Positions 17,569 to 24,820 of a stretch of 64,000 nt of DNA are shown one piece after another. The translations under genes were made by a program, and so were the position numbers. The notes beneath the pieces were generated by a model. That model was given only the letters and a program-made list of their open reading frames with translations, had not been told where the DNA came from and did no database searches. The stretch is from G963675935 sp963823895 (GTDB lineage Bacteria > Planctomycetota > Planctomycetia > Pirellulales > Thermoguttaceae), in the NCBI GenBank assembly GCA_963823895.1, contig CAWGNG010000030.1, forward strand, positions 62,001 to 126,000, in the 5' to 3' direction. Within the stretch, counting starts at the first letter, position 1; every line of letters starts with the position of its first letter.

Positions 17569-18866
17569 CGCCAGCGCCCGCGCGGCACGACCTTGGCGCT
17601 CTTGATCTGGAAATCGATGGGCATGGCCTTCTCGATTTCGGTGTCGGTCCAGCCGCCGGCGCCGAAGCTGTTCGGGCCGCCGAGCATCAGCAGGCCCGCC
17701 CCCATCTGCTGCGTGTTTCGCGCGAGCATGGCGATCTGGGCGTCGCTGAACTGCTCGCGCGGCACGTTGGCCAGCAGCACGGTGTCGTAGGGCTGCAACT
17801 CGGCCAGCGAGGTGAAACTCTGGCTGCTCGATTGCACCTCGACTTCGAGGCCCTGCTGCCGCAGCCGATCGACCAACACGCTGAACTCGCCCGGATGCTC
17901 GGGGTCTTCGATCAGCAGCACCTGCCCCTTGCCCTGGATGTGGGTGAAGGCGGTGGCGCGGTTGTTTTGCGGCATGGCGTCGTCCCCTTTGCGATCGGGG
18001 ACGAAGCGGGCTTCGTACGTGTAGAAGTTCGGGGCGTCGATCTTCTGCCGGATCGTGAATACCTTCTTGCCGGGCGGCAATACAACCGGCTGCTCGCTCA
18101 AAACGTCGTTGCGCCCGCCGGCGATGCGGGAAAGAATGAGCCGGCCGGGCACTTCGCCCGAGTCCTTCGCCGTCGCCTGGGCGGTGTTCGTAATTACCAC
18201 GCGGAGATCGAAGGGCTCGCCGCGGCGGACGTCGGGCGGAATCGCCACCCGCTCGACGATGATCTCGGCGCGGGCCTGGTAGTGGATCGGGGCCACGTCG
18301 ATGCCCACTCCCGCGGCCGCCAACGCCTGGGCCTGCTCCATCGCATTGCCGAGGTTCTGGTTGCCGTCGCTGACCAACACGATCCGCTTGGCGGCGTCCT
18401 CGGGGAAGATCGCCTGGGCGAGTTTCATCGCCGCGGCCAGATTGGTGTATTCGGGATCGATGACGCTCTCGATCGCCTGGGCCACTTGCACGTCGTCGTC
18501 GAAGGGGGGAATCTCGATGGCGGCGTCGCGGCCGAAGACCACTACCCCCGCGCGGTCCTTCCCCTTGCGGCGCTGGTGCATGTCGGCGTTGATGTAGTCG
18601 ATCAACCCCTGCCGTCGTTCGGCGGGAATGCTGAACGATTGGTCGAGCAGATAGACCACCGTAAGCCGATCGCTGGTCTGAACGATTTGCACTTCAGCCA
18701 GGGCGAGAATCAGCAGCGTGGCGACCGCCGCCCGCAGCAGCAGCGCCACCCATCGCCGCCATCGCCCCAGTGCCGCCAAGCGGCGGTAACTCGCCAGCAG
18801 CAGCGGCACCAGTGCCAGCAGCAGCAGGTAGCCGGGCGATGCGAAGGATAGGTGGTAGTGGAACAT
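17565..18866 (-). CDS. VWA-domain membrane protein, N-terminal half (BatA-like TM + VWA + amidotransferase-like)
   Basis: 433 aa from ATG 18866; an in-frame ATG at 18926 lies in a repeat array. Two TM helices at about residues 8-25 and 38-56, then a VWA domain with intact metal motif L-D-Q-S-F-S (about 75) and V-L-V-S-D-G-N-Q-N-L-G, followed by a class I glutamine-amidotransferase-like fold (V-L-L-I-E-D-P, L-L-M-L-G-G-P-N-S-F). The ending R-G-R-W-R is out of register: the expected continuation A-L-A-M-I-M-H starts the next frame. Planctomycete proteins of this design are usually single chains and probably work with MoxR-type ATPases such as the one at 12718-13717. Confidence 0.82.
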   Translation of the reverse strand: MFHYHLSFASPGYLLLLALVPLLLASYRRLAALGRWRRWVALLLRAAVATLLILALAEVQIVQTSDRLTVVYLLDQSFSIPAERRQGLIDYINADMHQRRKGKDRAGVVVFGRDAAIEIPPFDDDVQVAQAIESVIDPEYTNLAAAMKLAQAIFPEDAAKRIVLVSDGNQNLGNAMEQAQALAAAGVGIDVAPIHYQARAEIIVERVAIPPDVRRGEPFDLRVVITNTAQATAKDSGEVPGRLILSRIAGGRNDVLSEQPVVLPPGKKVFTIRQKIDAPNFYTYEARFVPDRKGDDAMPQNNRATAFTHIQGKGQVLLIEDPEHPGEFSVLVDRLRQQGLEVEVQSSSQSFTSLAELQPYDTVLLANVPREQFSDAQIAMLARNTQQMGAGLLMLGGPNSFGAGGWTDTEIEKAMPIDFQIKSAKVVPRGRWR

Positions 18867-18958
18867 AGTAGGCAGTAGGCAGTAGGCAGTGGGCAGTGGG
18901 CAGTGACGGGCGACAGTGATTCCCACTGCCGACTGCCTACTGCCGACTGCCCACTACA
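18867..18958. repeat. GGCAGTAGGCAGTGGG word array forming a hairpin
   Basis: AGTAGGCAGT/GGGCAGTG words (18867-18903) are followed by CCCACTGCCGACTGCCTACTGCC (18922-18955) as complement. It lies between two tandem minus-strand genes. Confidence 0.7.
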
Positions 18959-18961
18959 TCA

Positions 18962-19897
18962 TCACATTTTCACAACTTGCACCCGATGATTTCCCGTATC
19001 GAGCACGTAAATCGTCCCCTTGCTGTCGCGGACGATCGCCCAGGGGTTGCAGAATTGTCCCTCGTCGCGGCCTTCGACGCCGAAACAACCGAGCGAACGG
19101 CCGTCGCGGGTGAACTTCTGCACGCGGTGGTTGCGGAACTCGCAGACGTAGATCGTATCGTCGTCGCCCAGCGCCAGGTCGTAGGGATAATACATTTCGC
19201 CCGGCCCGCTGCCCTGCTTCCCCCACACCTTCAGCAGTTTGCCGTCGGTGTCGAAGACCTGGATGCGGTGGTTGCAGGCGTCGGTCACCCAGATATGGTC
19301 GTGGGCGTCGACCGCCATTTTCTGCGGGCGGATGAACTGGCCGGGGTCGCTGCCGTGGCCGCCCCATTGACGAATGAACTTGCCCTCGGGCGTGAACTTC
19401 TGGATGCGGTCGAAATCGCCATACTCGGAGACGTAGAAATTGCCGGCCGAATCGTGGGCGACCGAGGTGACCAGGCCGAACTGCCCGGGCTTGTCGCCCT
19501 TCTTGCCGCCGAACGTGTGCAGCAGTTTGCCCTCGGGCGAGTAGACGAGCACGCGGTAGTAATGGGTATCGGCCACCCAGACGCTGCCGTCGGGGCCGAT
19601 CGACATTCCCGTCGGTTTGCCGACGGCGTGGGCGGGCGTGTGCCAGCCGCGGAGGAAGTTCCCCGCGGTGTCGAAGACCTGGATTCGGGCGGTCATATCG
19701 ACGATGTAGAGATGGTCTTGGCGGTCGATGGCCATCGCCCTTGGTTTTTGCAGTCGGCCGTCGGAGATGCCGTGTCGCCCCCAGACCGCCTTCAATCGCC
19801 CGATGGACGTCCCGTCGCGGTCACAGCCCGCGGTTAGGAGAAGGAGGAGAAGCACTATCGCGCAGCAAGGGTGCCATGCCCACGCTTGCGTGGGCAT
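18962..19897 (-). CDS. NHL-repeat beta-propeller lipoprotein
   Basis: 311 aa from ATG 19897. A lipoprotein signal ends L-L-L-L-L-T-A-G-C-D (lipobox), so the mature protein is membrane-anchored and outside the cytoplasm. Six NHL blades follow with repeating I-x-V-x-D-T-x-N-x-R-I-Q-V-F and P-x-G-x-A/V-D motifs, ending in V-L-D-T-G-N-H-R-V-Q-V. Odd point: the start codon and first residues (MPTQAWAWHP) are written by a CATGCCCACGC palindrome (19875-19898); before that insertion translation may have begun at a GTG a few codons later (I-V-L-L-L). Ligand or partner unknown. Confidence 0.85.
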   Translation of the reverse strand: MPTQAWAWHPCCAIVLLLLLLTAGCDRDGTSIGRLKAVWGRHGISDGRLQKPRAMAIDRQDHLYIVDMTARIQVFDTAGNFLRGWHTPAHAVGKPTGMSIGPDGSVWVADTHYYRVLVYSPEGKLLHTFGGKKGDKPGQFGLVTSVAHDSAGNFYVSEYGDFDRIQKFTPEGKFIRQWGGHGSDPGQFIRPQKMAVDAHDHIWVTDACNHRIQVFDTDGKLLKVWGKQGSGPGEMYYPYDLALGDDDTIYVCEFRNHRVQKFTRDGRSLGCFGVEGRDEGQFCNPWAIVRDSKGTIYVLDTGNHRVQVVKM

Positions 19898-20107
19898 GTG
19901 GGGGCGGGGGCGGGTTGGGAATACCGGTTGTGCTCCGCCCCGGCTGACCGTACGCGTGCGGTTTTCGGCGTGAGTTGCGGAATCCTTCCTCGACATCAAG
20001 CGGGTGCCATGCCCACGCTTGCGTGGGCATGTTGGGGCGGGCGTGGGTTGGATCTTCTTCAGCATGAAACGCTCCGCATCCTTCATGCCCACGCAAGCGT
20101 GGGCATG
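19875..20107. repeat. REP cluster: three CATGCCCACGC palindromes
   Basis: 24-bp palindromes with arm CATGCCCACGC at 19875-19898, 20008-20031 and 20084-20107. The first two carry GGTGCC on their 5' side; the third is inverted, with GGCACC on its 3' side, so copies two and three form a convergent pair. A fourth copy is at 20947-20970. They frame the transposase gene at 20136. Confidence 0.9.
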
Positions 20108-20135
20108 GCACCCGCACTCGCGCAGCCGTGAAGTC

Positions 20136-20726
20136 TCATGGCAATCGAGGACGTTCATCTCCGGGCATCAATGGCGGCAGCGACGCGCGATCGATGGCGA
20201 TTGGCTCATCGTTTCCCGTTTCCCATGCCAGACAACTCGACCACGGCCAAGTTTGTGGCGTCTGTACGAGCCCTCGGCGGACGGGATTGGCATGGATGTA
20301 CTCGATTTTCTCGTAAATATCAGAAACGCACCGCAAGTTCCTGTCGTGTCCACCGCCGCGTTGCCAGAAACGATACGCACGTTTCCCGTTCGGCTGCACA
20401 TCTTCCAACCGCGGCAAGAACTGCGGTACGTTTTGGCGAAGCCACAGCAACGCCCGCTTCGACACCGATTGTTTGAAGGTAGTAAGTATCTCGGAAATGC
20501 GCGCACCATTCCGCGGCCAAAGCACGATATGAACGTGTTCTGGCATGATAACGAAGGCCCAAAGATGAAATTGTCCTTTCTCGCGGCCAAGCTGCAATGC
20601 CTGCAAGACCCAGCGACACGAGCGATCCTTTGACAGCAGCGGCATACAATGGTAGCAAGAGAAGGTCAGATGATGAGCGTCGCCTTCTATGTCGTATCGC
20701 TTGCAGCGCTTGCGGTAGTGAACCAT
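20136..20726 (-). CDS. REP-associated tyrosine transposase (RAYT 1, Y1 family)
   Basis: 196 aa from ATG 20726 (ATG 20780 adds 18 residues; homology begins H-Y-R-K-R-C-K-R-Y-D). HUH motif in M-P-E-H-V-H-I-V-L-W-P (about 87) and catalytic Tyr in I-E-Y-I-H-A-N-P-V-R-R-G-L (about 160) are intact, so the enzyme could be active on single-stranded DNA hairpins. Same-orientation CATGCCCACGC palindromes lie 28 bp after its stop and 220 bp before its start, the usual RAYT/REP layout. RAYTs are domesticated IS200/IS605 relatives thought to spread REPs. Confidence 0.88.
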   Translation of the reverse strand: MVHYRKRCKRYDIEGDAHHLTFSCYHCMPLLSKDRSCRWVLQALQLGREKGQFHLWAFVIMPEHVHIVLWPRNGARISEILTTFKQSVSKRALLWLRQNVPQFLPRLEDVQPNGKRAYRFWQRGGGHDRNLRCVSDIYEKIEYIHANPVRRGLVQTPQTWPWSSCLAWETGNDEPIAIDRASLPPLMPGDERPRLP

Positions 20727-20946
20727 GCTATTTCGCCAAGCGGATGTCAGCCGCCTGCCCGCACCCACACCAAGGATCATACCATTTTAGACCCGAAACG
20801 GGTAGCATATCATCGTGTCCTGTGTCGCGGTTTGGTCCGGAGGACGTGTGCGAGTTTGGTGCGCGGCCGGGCGCCACACTCACACTTGTGTAGACATTGG
20901 GTGTGAACGATTTCTACGGCAAGGGCTTCCCGGAAAGACGCCCCCT

Positions 20947-20970
20947 CATGCCCACGCAAGCGTGGGCATG
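20947..20970. repeat. REP palindrome CATGCCCACGC, copy 4
   Basis: Same orientation as the copy at 20084-20107, with GGCACC on the 3' side. Marks the upstream edge of the RAYT unit. Confidence 0.9.
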
Positions 20971-21028
20971 GCACCCATCATCTTCCAGCAGCAGCATTGA
21001 AGTGCGGTTTCCCCCTCCGCTTCCCGGG

Positions 21029-21058
21029 TTGACGGCCGGGCACAACAACCGATAAAAT
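21029..21058 (+). promoter_or_regulatory. Promoter candidate for the Sua5-LMWP/rpiB operon
   Basis: TTGACG (21029-21034), 18-bp spacer, TAAAAT (21053-21058), 49 bp before ATG 21107. Confidence 0.55.
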
Positions 21059-21106
21059 AACATATTAGGACGATTGCAGGGATGTCTGAGATAGTTAGGC
21101 TGAACT

Positions 21107-22228
21107 ATGCCGCCAGCGGTGATTGATCTGCAAAACGCAGAGGATTGGCGCGACGTGGTGCATCACGCCGTGCAAACTCTGGCGGAAGGGGGCGTGGCGG
21201 CGCTGCCGACCGAGACGGTCTACGGGCTGGCGGCCAGCGCGCTGGACGAACAGGCCGTCGGCCGGCTGCTGGCGATGAAAGGCCGGGCCGAAATCAAGCC
21301 GTTGACGCTGGCGATCAAGAGTGCCGACGAGGCCCGCGACTACGCCCCGGATTTGTGTCCGATGGGCCGGCGGCTTGCGCGGCGATGCTGGCCGGGGCCG
21401 GTCACGCTGGTGGTCGATGATTCGCACCCGGAGAGCCTGGTGCGGCAACTGCCGCCGCGGGTGCAGCAGGCGGTTTCGCCCCAACAGTCGATCGGCCTGC
21501 GCGTCCCCGGCCATCCGATGATCTTGGCCGTGTTGCGGATGCTGGCCGGTCCGTTGACCCTGACCAGCGCCAACCGCTCGGGCATGCCCGAGGCCGCCAG
21601 TGCCAAGCAGATCGTCGACGTTTTCGGCGACCGCGTCGATCTTGTGGTCGATGACGGGCCGTGCCGCTTCGGCCAGCCGTCGTCGGTCGTCCGCGTGGCC
21701 GGCGGGCGATACGAAATCCTGCGGGCGGGAGTCGTGCCCGAGCGGACTTTGCAGCGGCTCTCCAGCTTGCTGGTGCTGTTTGTGTGTACGGGCAACACCT
21801 GCCGAAGTCCGATGGCCGCGCTGCTCTGCCGGCAGATGCTCGCCGAGCGGCTCGGTTGCACGATCGACCAGTTGGAGGACCGCGGCGTGCTGGTGATGTC
21901 GGCCGGCATCGCGGCCGACGAGGGGGGAAGGGCGACGGAGGAGGCGGTCGAAGTCATGTCCGAGTTCGGGCTCGATCTTCAATGGCACGAAACCCAGCCG
22001 CTCAGCGAGCCGTTGGCCCGCCACGCCGACGTGATCTACGCCATGACCCGCTCGCACCGCGAGGCGATCGTCGCGCAGTGGCCCTCGGCCGCCGAGCGCA
22101 CCGAACTGTTTTCGGCCGACGGCGGCGATATCTGCGATCCGATCGGCGGACCGGTCGAACGCTATCGCGGCTGCGCTGAAAGACTACGCGCCGAGTTGGA
22201 AATCAGAATCAACCAATTGGAGCTATGA
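21107..22228 (+). CDS. Fusion: Sua5/YciO/YrdC threonylcarbamoyl-AMP synthase + low-molecular-weight protein phosphatase
   Basis: 373 aa. Residues 1-215: YrdC fold with P-T-E-T-V-Y-G-L-A, K-x-R-x-x-x-K-P-L-T and T-S-A-N-R-S-G, making threonylcarbamoyl-AMP for tRNA t6A. Residues 222-373: LMW phosphatase with the CX5R P-loop V-C-T-G-N-T-C-R-S-P-M-A and the late D-P-I-G-G acid motif. The fused gene overlaps rpiB by 4 bp (ATGA). In Bacillus the same three functions are the separate neighbours ywlC-ywlE-ywlF, where YwlE is an arginine phosphatase; T rather than other residues in C-T-G-N-T-C-R fits the YwlE type. Substrate of the phosphatase here is an inference. Confidence 0.9.
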   Translation: MPPAVIDLQNAEDWRDVVHHAVQTLAEGGVAALPTETVYGLAASALDEQAVGRLLAMKGRAEIKPLTLAIKSADEARDYAPDLCPMGRRLARRCWPGPVTLVVDDSHPESLVRQLPPRVQQAVSPQQSIGLRVPGHPMILAVLRMLAGPLTLTSANRSGMPEAASAKQIVDVFGDRVDLVVDDGPCRFGQPSSVVRVAGGRYEILRAGVVPERTLQRLSSLLVLFVCTGNTCRSPMAALLCRQMLAERLGCTIDQLEDRGVLVMSAGIAADEGGRATEEAVEVMSEFGLDLQWHETQPLSEPLARHADVIYAMTRSHREAIVAQWPSAAERTELFSADGGDICDPIGGPVERYRGCAERLRAELEIRINQLEL

Positions 22229-22695
22229 CCATGCGAGTCGCCATCGGAGCCGACCACCGCGGTTTTCCCATTCGCGTGAAACTCGTCGACCTGGTGCGGC
22301 AGTTGGGTCACGAGGTGATCGACGTCGGCTCGTTTTCGCCCGACGCGGTCGATTATCCCGACATCGCCGCCGATGTGGCCCACAAGGTCAACCGCGGCGA
22401 GGTCGATCGCGGCATCCTGGTGTGCGGGACGGGCCTGGGTATGTGCATCGCGGCCAACAAGGTACACGGCGTTCGCGCCGCCCCCTGCCACGACAACATC
22501 ACCGCCGAAATGAGCCGCCGCCACAACGACTCGAACATCCTCTGCCTCTCCGCCGACATGCTCGGCGAGCGGCTGATCGACCGCATGGTCGAGATTTGGC
22601 TGAGCACGCCCTTCGAGGGCGGCCGCCACGCCCGCCGCGTCGATAAAATCACCGAACTCGAACGCGAAGTCGAAGTGCAACAACAGGCGAAGTGA
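22225..22695 (+). CDS. rpiB: Ribose 5-phosphate isomerase B
   Basis: Interconverts ribose 5-phosphate and ribulose 5-phosphate in the pentose phosphate pathway. G-A-D-H-R-G-F near the N-terminus, Y-P-D-I-A, catalytic Cys in L-V-C-G-T-G-L-G-M-C-I-A-A-N-K, and H-N-D-S-N-I-L are all in place. About 155 aa, usual for RpiB. ATG 22225 overlaps the preceding stop; ATG 22231 is an alternative two codons later. Confidence 0.93.
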   Translation: MTMRVAIGADHRGFPIRVKLVDLVRQLGHEVIDVGSFSPDAVDYPDIAADVAHKVNRGEVDRGILVCGTGLGMCIAANKVHGVRAAPCHDNITAEMSRRHNDSNILCLSADMLGERLIDRMVEIWLSTPFEGGRHARRVDKITELEREVEVQQQAK

Positions 22696-22718
22696 CGCGG
22701 CGACGGGTGACTAACGTT

Positions 22719-22790
22719 GTGCCACTGCTTCGCAGGAGCAGTGCAGGCGTAACCCGCTGCTCCGGCACTGCTTCTGCGAAGCAGTGGCAC
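22719..22790. repeat. 26-bp-arm hairpin between convergent genes
   Basis: Arms 22719-22744 and 22765-22790 (begin GTGCCACTGCTTCGCAG) differ at one position. Located just after rpiB and before a convergent small gene, so it may act as bidirectional terminator. Confidence 0.8.
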
Positions 22791-22812
22791 ACGAGGGCGA
22801 GAAATGCGGGCT

Positions 22813-22968
22813 TCAACGTACGATCGCCAGCACCGCCAGGACGACGATCCACGCCGCCTCCATCGCGATGACCGCCGCCAGAAGAGGACGATGCCAGCGG
22901 GGCAGTACGGCCGGCGAGTGTGCGGGGACGGCGGCGGGTTGCGGCGATGGACGACTGCGGTGAGACAT
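22813..22968 (-). CDS. Small single-TM protein downstream of the Minf_1886 gene
   Basis: 51 aa: a Pro/Ser/Arg-rich hydrophilic half (residues 1-28) and one TM helix (A-A-V-I-A-M-E-A-A-W-I-V-V-L-A-V-L-A-I-V) ending in Arg. Too short for most gene callers. Placement 98 bp after the 23067 gene on the same strand and the clean TM pattern support it; no family recognised. Confidence 0.5.
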   Translation of the reverse strand: MSHRSRPSPQPAAVPAHSPAVLPRWHRPLLAAVIAMEAAWIVVLAVLAIVR

Positions 22969-22976
22969 GCGGGCCT

Positions 22977-23030
22977 CAGAATGCAAAATGAAAAATGCAA
23001 AGTGCAAAATGCAAAATGAAGAACGTAATC
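22977..23030. repeat. AATGCAAA word array
   Basis: Five to six degenerate copies of AATGCAAAATGAAAA-like words, AT-rich in GC-rich surroundings, between two minus-strand genes. Confidence 0.75.
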
Positions 23031-23066
23031 GCGATTGAAACCTTCCTCTCCCCTCTCCTCTCTCAC

Positions 23067-23492
23067 CTACTCCGGCGGCGTGATCTTGAACTGCTGCTTG
23101 AAGGCGACGTCGAAATCGTAGAGGTTGTCGAAATCGACTTGCGTGTCGCGGGGAGTCTTCCGCATCTGCCCGATGCGGATCAGGTTGAAGACGATTTCGC
23201 CGAAGTCGCTCGTGCCGTGGATGCCCCAACTGTTCAACACCGTCTTGGCCATGTAGCCGTACTGTTCCAGGGCGTAGCGGCGGATGGCCTCGCAAAGTTC
23301 CTGGCCGCTGACGTGGTGCTGCGTGCCCGTCGGCTCCTCGTTCTCGGCGATCGGCTCCGTCGGGCTCTCGGCGCCCATCTGCAACACCGTCTGCGCGAAG
23401 TTCAACGCTTCAAACAGGAAGACGTAGGCCTCGAACGTGTAACGCCGGTCCTTTTCCAGAAGTTCGGCAAGAGGATGAGAAGGATTTAGCAT
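23067..23492 (-). CDS. Minf_1886 family conserved protein
   Basis: 141 aa from ATG 23492 (an upstream in-frame ATG lies in a GATTGCT repeat). R-Y-T-F-E-A-Y-V-F-L-F-E-A-L, H-H-V-S-G-Q-E-L-C-E-A-I-R, A-K-T-V-L-N-S-W-G-I-H-G-T-S-D-F-G-E-I-V-F and the P-x-D-x-x-x-D-F-D-x-x-Y-D-F-D tail match the Planctomycetes/Verrucomicrobia family of unknown function (Minf_1886). Cytoplasmic, no signal. No typical ribosome site is visible before the start, where the repeat sits. Confidence 0.85.
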   Translation of the reverse strand: MLNPSHPLAELLEKDRRYTFEAYVFLFEALNFAQTVLQMGAESPTEPIAENEEPTGTQHHVSGQELCEAIRRYALEQYGYMAKTVLNSWGIHGTSDFGEIVFNLIRIGQMRKTPRDTQVDFDNLYDFDVAFKQQFKITPPE

Positions 23493-23494
23493 GG

Positions 23495-23612
23495 AATGCT
23501 GATTGCTGATTGCTGATTGCAGATCGGAAGTACGGCGGAACATCCGTTTAGCGGCCGACGGCACGTCAGCCCGAACGGCGCTGCAAGCCGCCGCGCCGGC
23601 GGCTGCTAAACG
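23495..23612. repeat. GATTGCT word array plus CGTTTAGC-family palindrome
   Basis: Three GATTGCT words at 23500-23520, then a long imperfect palindrome bounded by CGTTTAGC (23545-23552) and GCTAAACG (23605-23612). The stop codon of the PSP1 gene is made by this outer arm. Confidence 0.75.
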
Positions 23613-24367
23613 TTGTTGTTGTCCTTTTCGAAAGGGGCTTCGTCGGCCGGCGGCGTTTCGTCATTCGTCATTCGAACTTCGTCATTCCCCTTGGGCGCTT
23701 CGCCTTGGGCGGACGGCGGGGCGTGTTCGTAGTTCTCGTACTCGTAACGCAGGCAGCATTTCAGCCGCCCGCAACGGCCGGAGATCTTCGTCGGATCGAG
23801 CGTCGCCTTTTGCAACTTCGCCATCCGCATTGAGACCGGCGGCATCTGCACCAGATGGGTATTGCAGCAGACGGGGCAGCCGCAGTCGCCGTAGTCGGCC
23901 AGCAGCTTGGCCTCGTCGCGGACGCCGATCTGCCGCATTTCGATGCGGGTTTGGAACTCGCCGGCCAATGCCCGGACCAACTCGCGGAAATCGACCCGCG
24001 TCTCGGCCAGGTAGTAGACCACGATCCGCTCGCCGCCGAAGATGTGTTCCACGTCGACCAACTGCATCTTCAACCCGAGGCGGTCGATGTTCTTTTGGCA
24101 GACGTCGAACTCCTGGCGGGCCTGCTGGCGCAACCGGGCCAACTCGCGGCGGTCGTCGGCCGTCGTTTCGCGGAGGATTTGCCCCCCGCCGGGGTCTTTC
24201 ACGCCTTCGGCCGTCTCGGGCGTGGCCTCGCAGAGGACGTCGCCGATCTCCAGGCCGCGGTCGGTGCGCACGATCACCTGCATGCCCCGGCGGCATTCCC
24301 GGCCGGCGGTGGCCGAAAACACCCCCAGTAACCGCATTGCTCCGTAGCGCACGACGTAGTCAGCCAT
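23606..24367 (-). CDS. PSP1 domain protein (RicT/YaaT-like)
   Basis: 253 aa. V-V-R-Y-G-A-M-R-L-L-G opens the domain; Cys clusters G-D-C-G-C-P-V-C-C and G-R-C-G-R-L-K-C-C-L-R-Y-E could bind iron-sulfur, as in the RicAFT complex of Bacillus, where RicT aids RNA processing and sporulation phosphorelay. Here its role is only inferred. The last 30 residues are low complexity and written partly by AATGACGA words (G-N-D-E-V-R-M-T-N-D-E); the stop comes from a palindrome. Confidence 0.88.
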   Translation of the reverse strand: MADYVVRYGAMRLLGVFSATAGRECRRGMQVIVRTDRGLEIGDVLCEATPETAEGVKDPGGGQILRETTADDRRELARLRQQARQEFDVCQKNIDRLGLKMQLVDVEHIFGGERIVVYYLAETRVDFRELVRALAGEFQTRIEMRQIGVRDEAKLLADYGDCGCPVCCNTHLVQMPPVSMRMAKLQKATLDPTKISGRCGRLKCCLRYEYENYEHAPPSAQGEAPKGNDEVRMTNDETPPADEAPFEKDNNNV

Positions 24368-24579
24368 GGTCGATGGTCCCCGATGCCATTTTACAGTGTA
24401 TCTGAGACCGCCGGCAGCGAGAAGGGCGGCTTTTGGGGGTGCCGAAGGGCTAGGAGTGGGGAGGCACGGCTGTCAGGACGAGAGGCACGGGGGACGGTCT
24501 CGGGAAAACGCAGGCAAAATGGATGACGTCTTGCCGGCAACCTCCTCCGCCCGCTTTTTTCCATTCTGCCAACAGCCGG

Positions 24580-24804
24580 TCACTTCGAGTTGTTGCGCTT
24601 CTTCGCCCGCTGACTTGACACGTACGCCAGCGTCAGCATGAAGATGCCGAAGGCCAAAAGCACGCATCCCCAGGCGAGGTTCACATTCTTGCCGAAGCAA
24701 TGCACATCATAGATATCCGAGCCGTAAGAGATCAGCCCAAAGACCGCCAGGATGGCCCCGAGAATGGTGAACATCAGGCCGATGGGAATGCGGATGTCGA
24801 GCAT
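24580..24804 (-). CDS. Small two-TM membrane protein linked to the symporter
   Basis: 74 aa with two TM helices (I-G-L-M-F-T-I-L-G-A-I-L-A-V-F-G-L and W-G-C-V-L-L-A-F-G-I-F-M-L-T-L-A-Y) and a basic C-terminal tail. It begins 16 bp after the stop of the solute symporter, on the same strand, so it is probably an accessory subunit of it. No named family recognised. Between 24368 and 24579 I see no gene. Confidence 0.75.
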   Translation of the reverse strand: MLDIRIPIGLMFTILGAILAVFGLISYGSDIYDVHCFGKNVNLAWGCVLLAFGIFMLTLAYVSSQRAKKRNNSK

Positions 24805-24820
24805 AGTCCTCTCCTCTGCT

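Larger units (their letters stand above)
20727..21106. other. Intergenic stretch between RAYT 1 and the Sua5 fusion
   Basis: About 380 bp. Holds possible N-terminal extension of the RAYT (to 20780), a GC-rich stretch without a convincing gene, the fourth REP palindrome (20947-20970) and the promoter at 21029-21058. Confidence 0.6.

Noticed and set aside
19875..20970. Palindromes considered as a CRISPR array
   Set aside because: Spacing is irregular, orientation changes, and no cas gene is near; a RAYT gene explains them.
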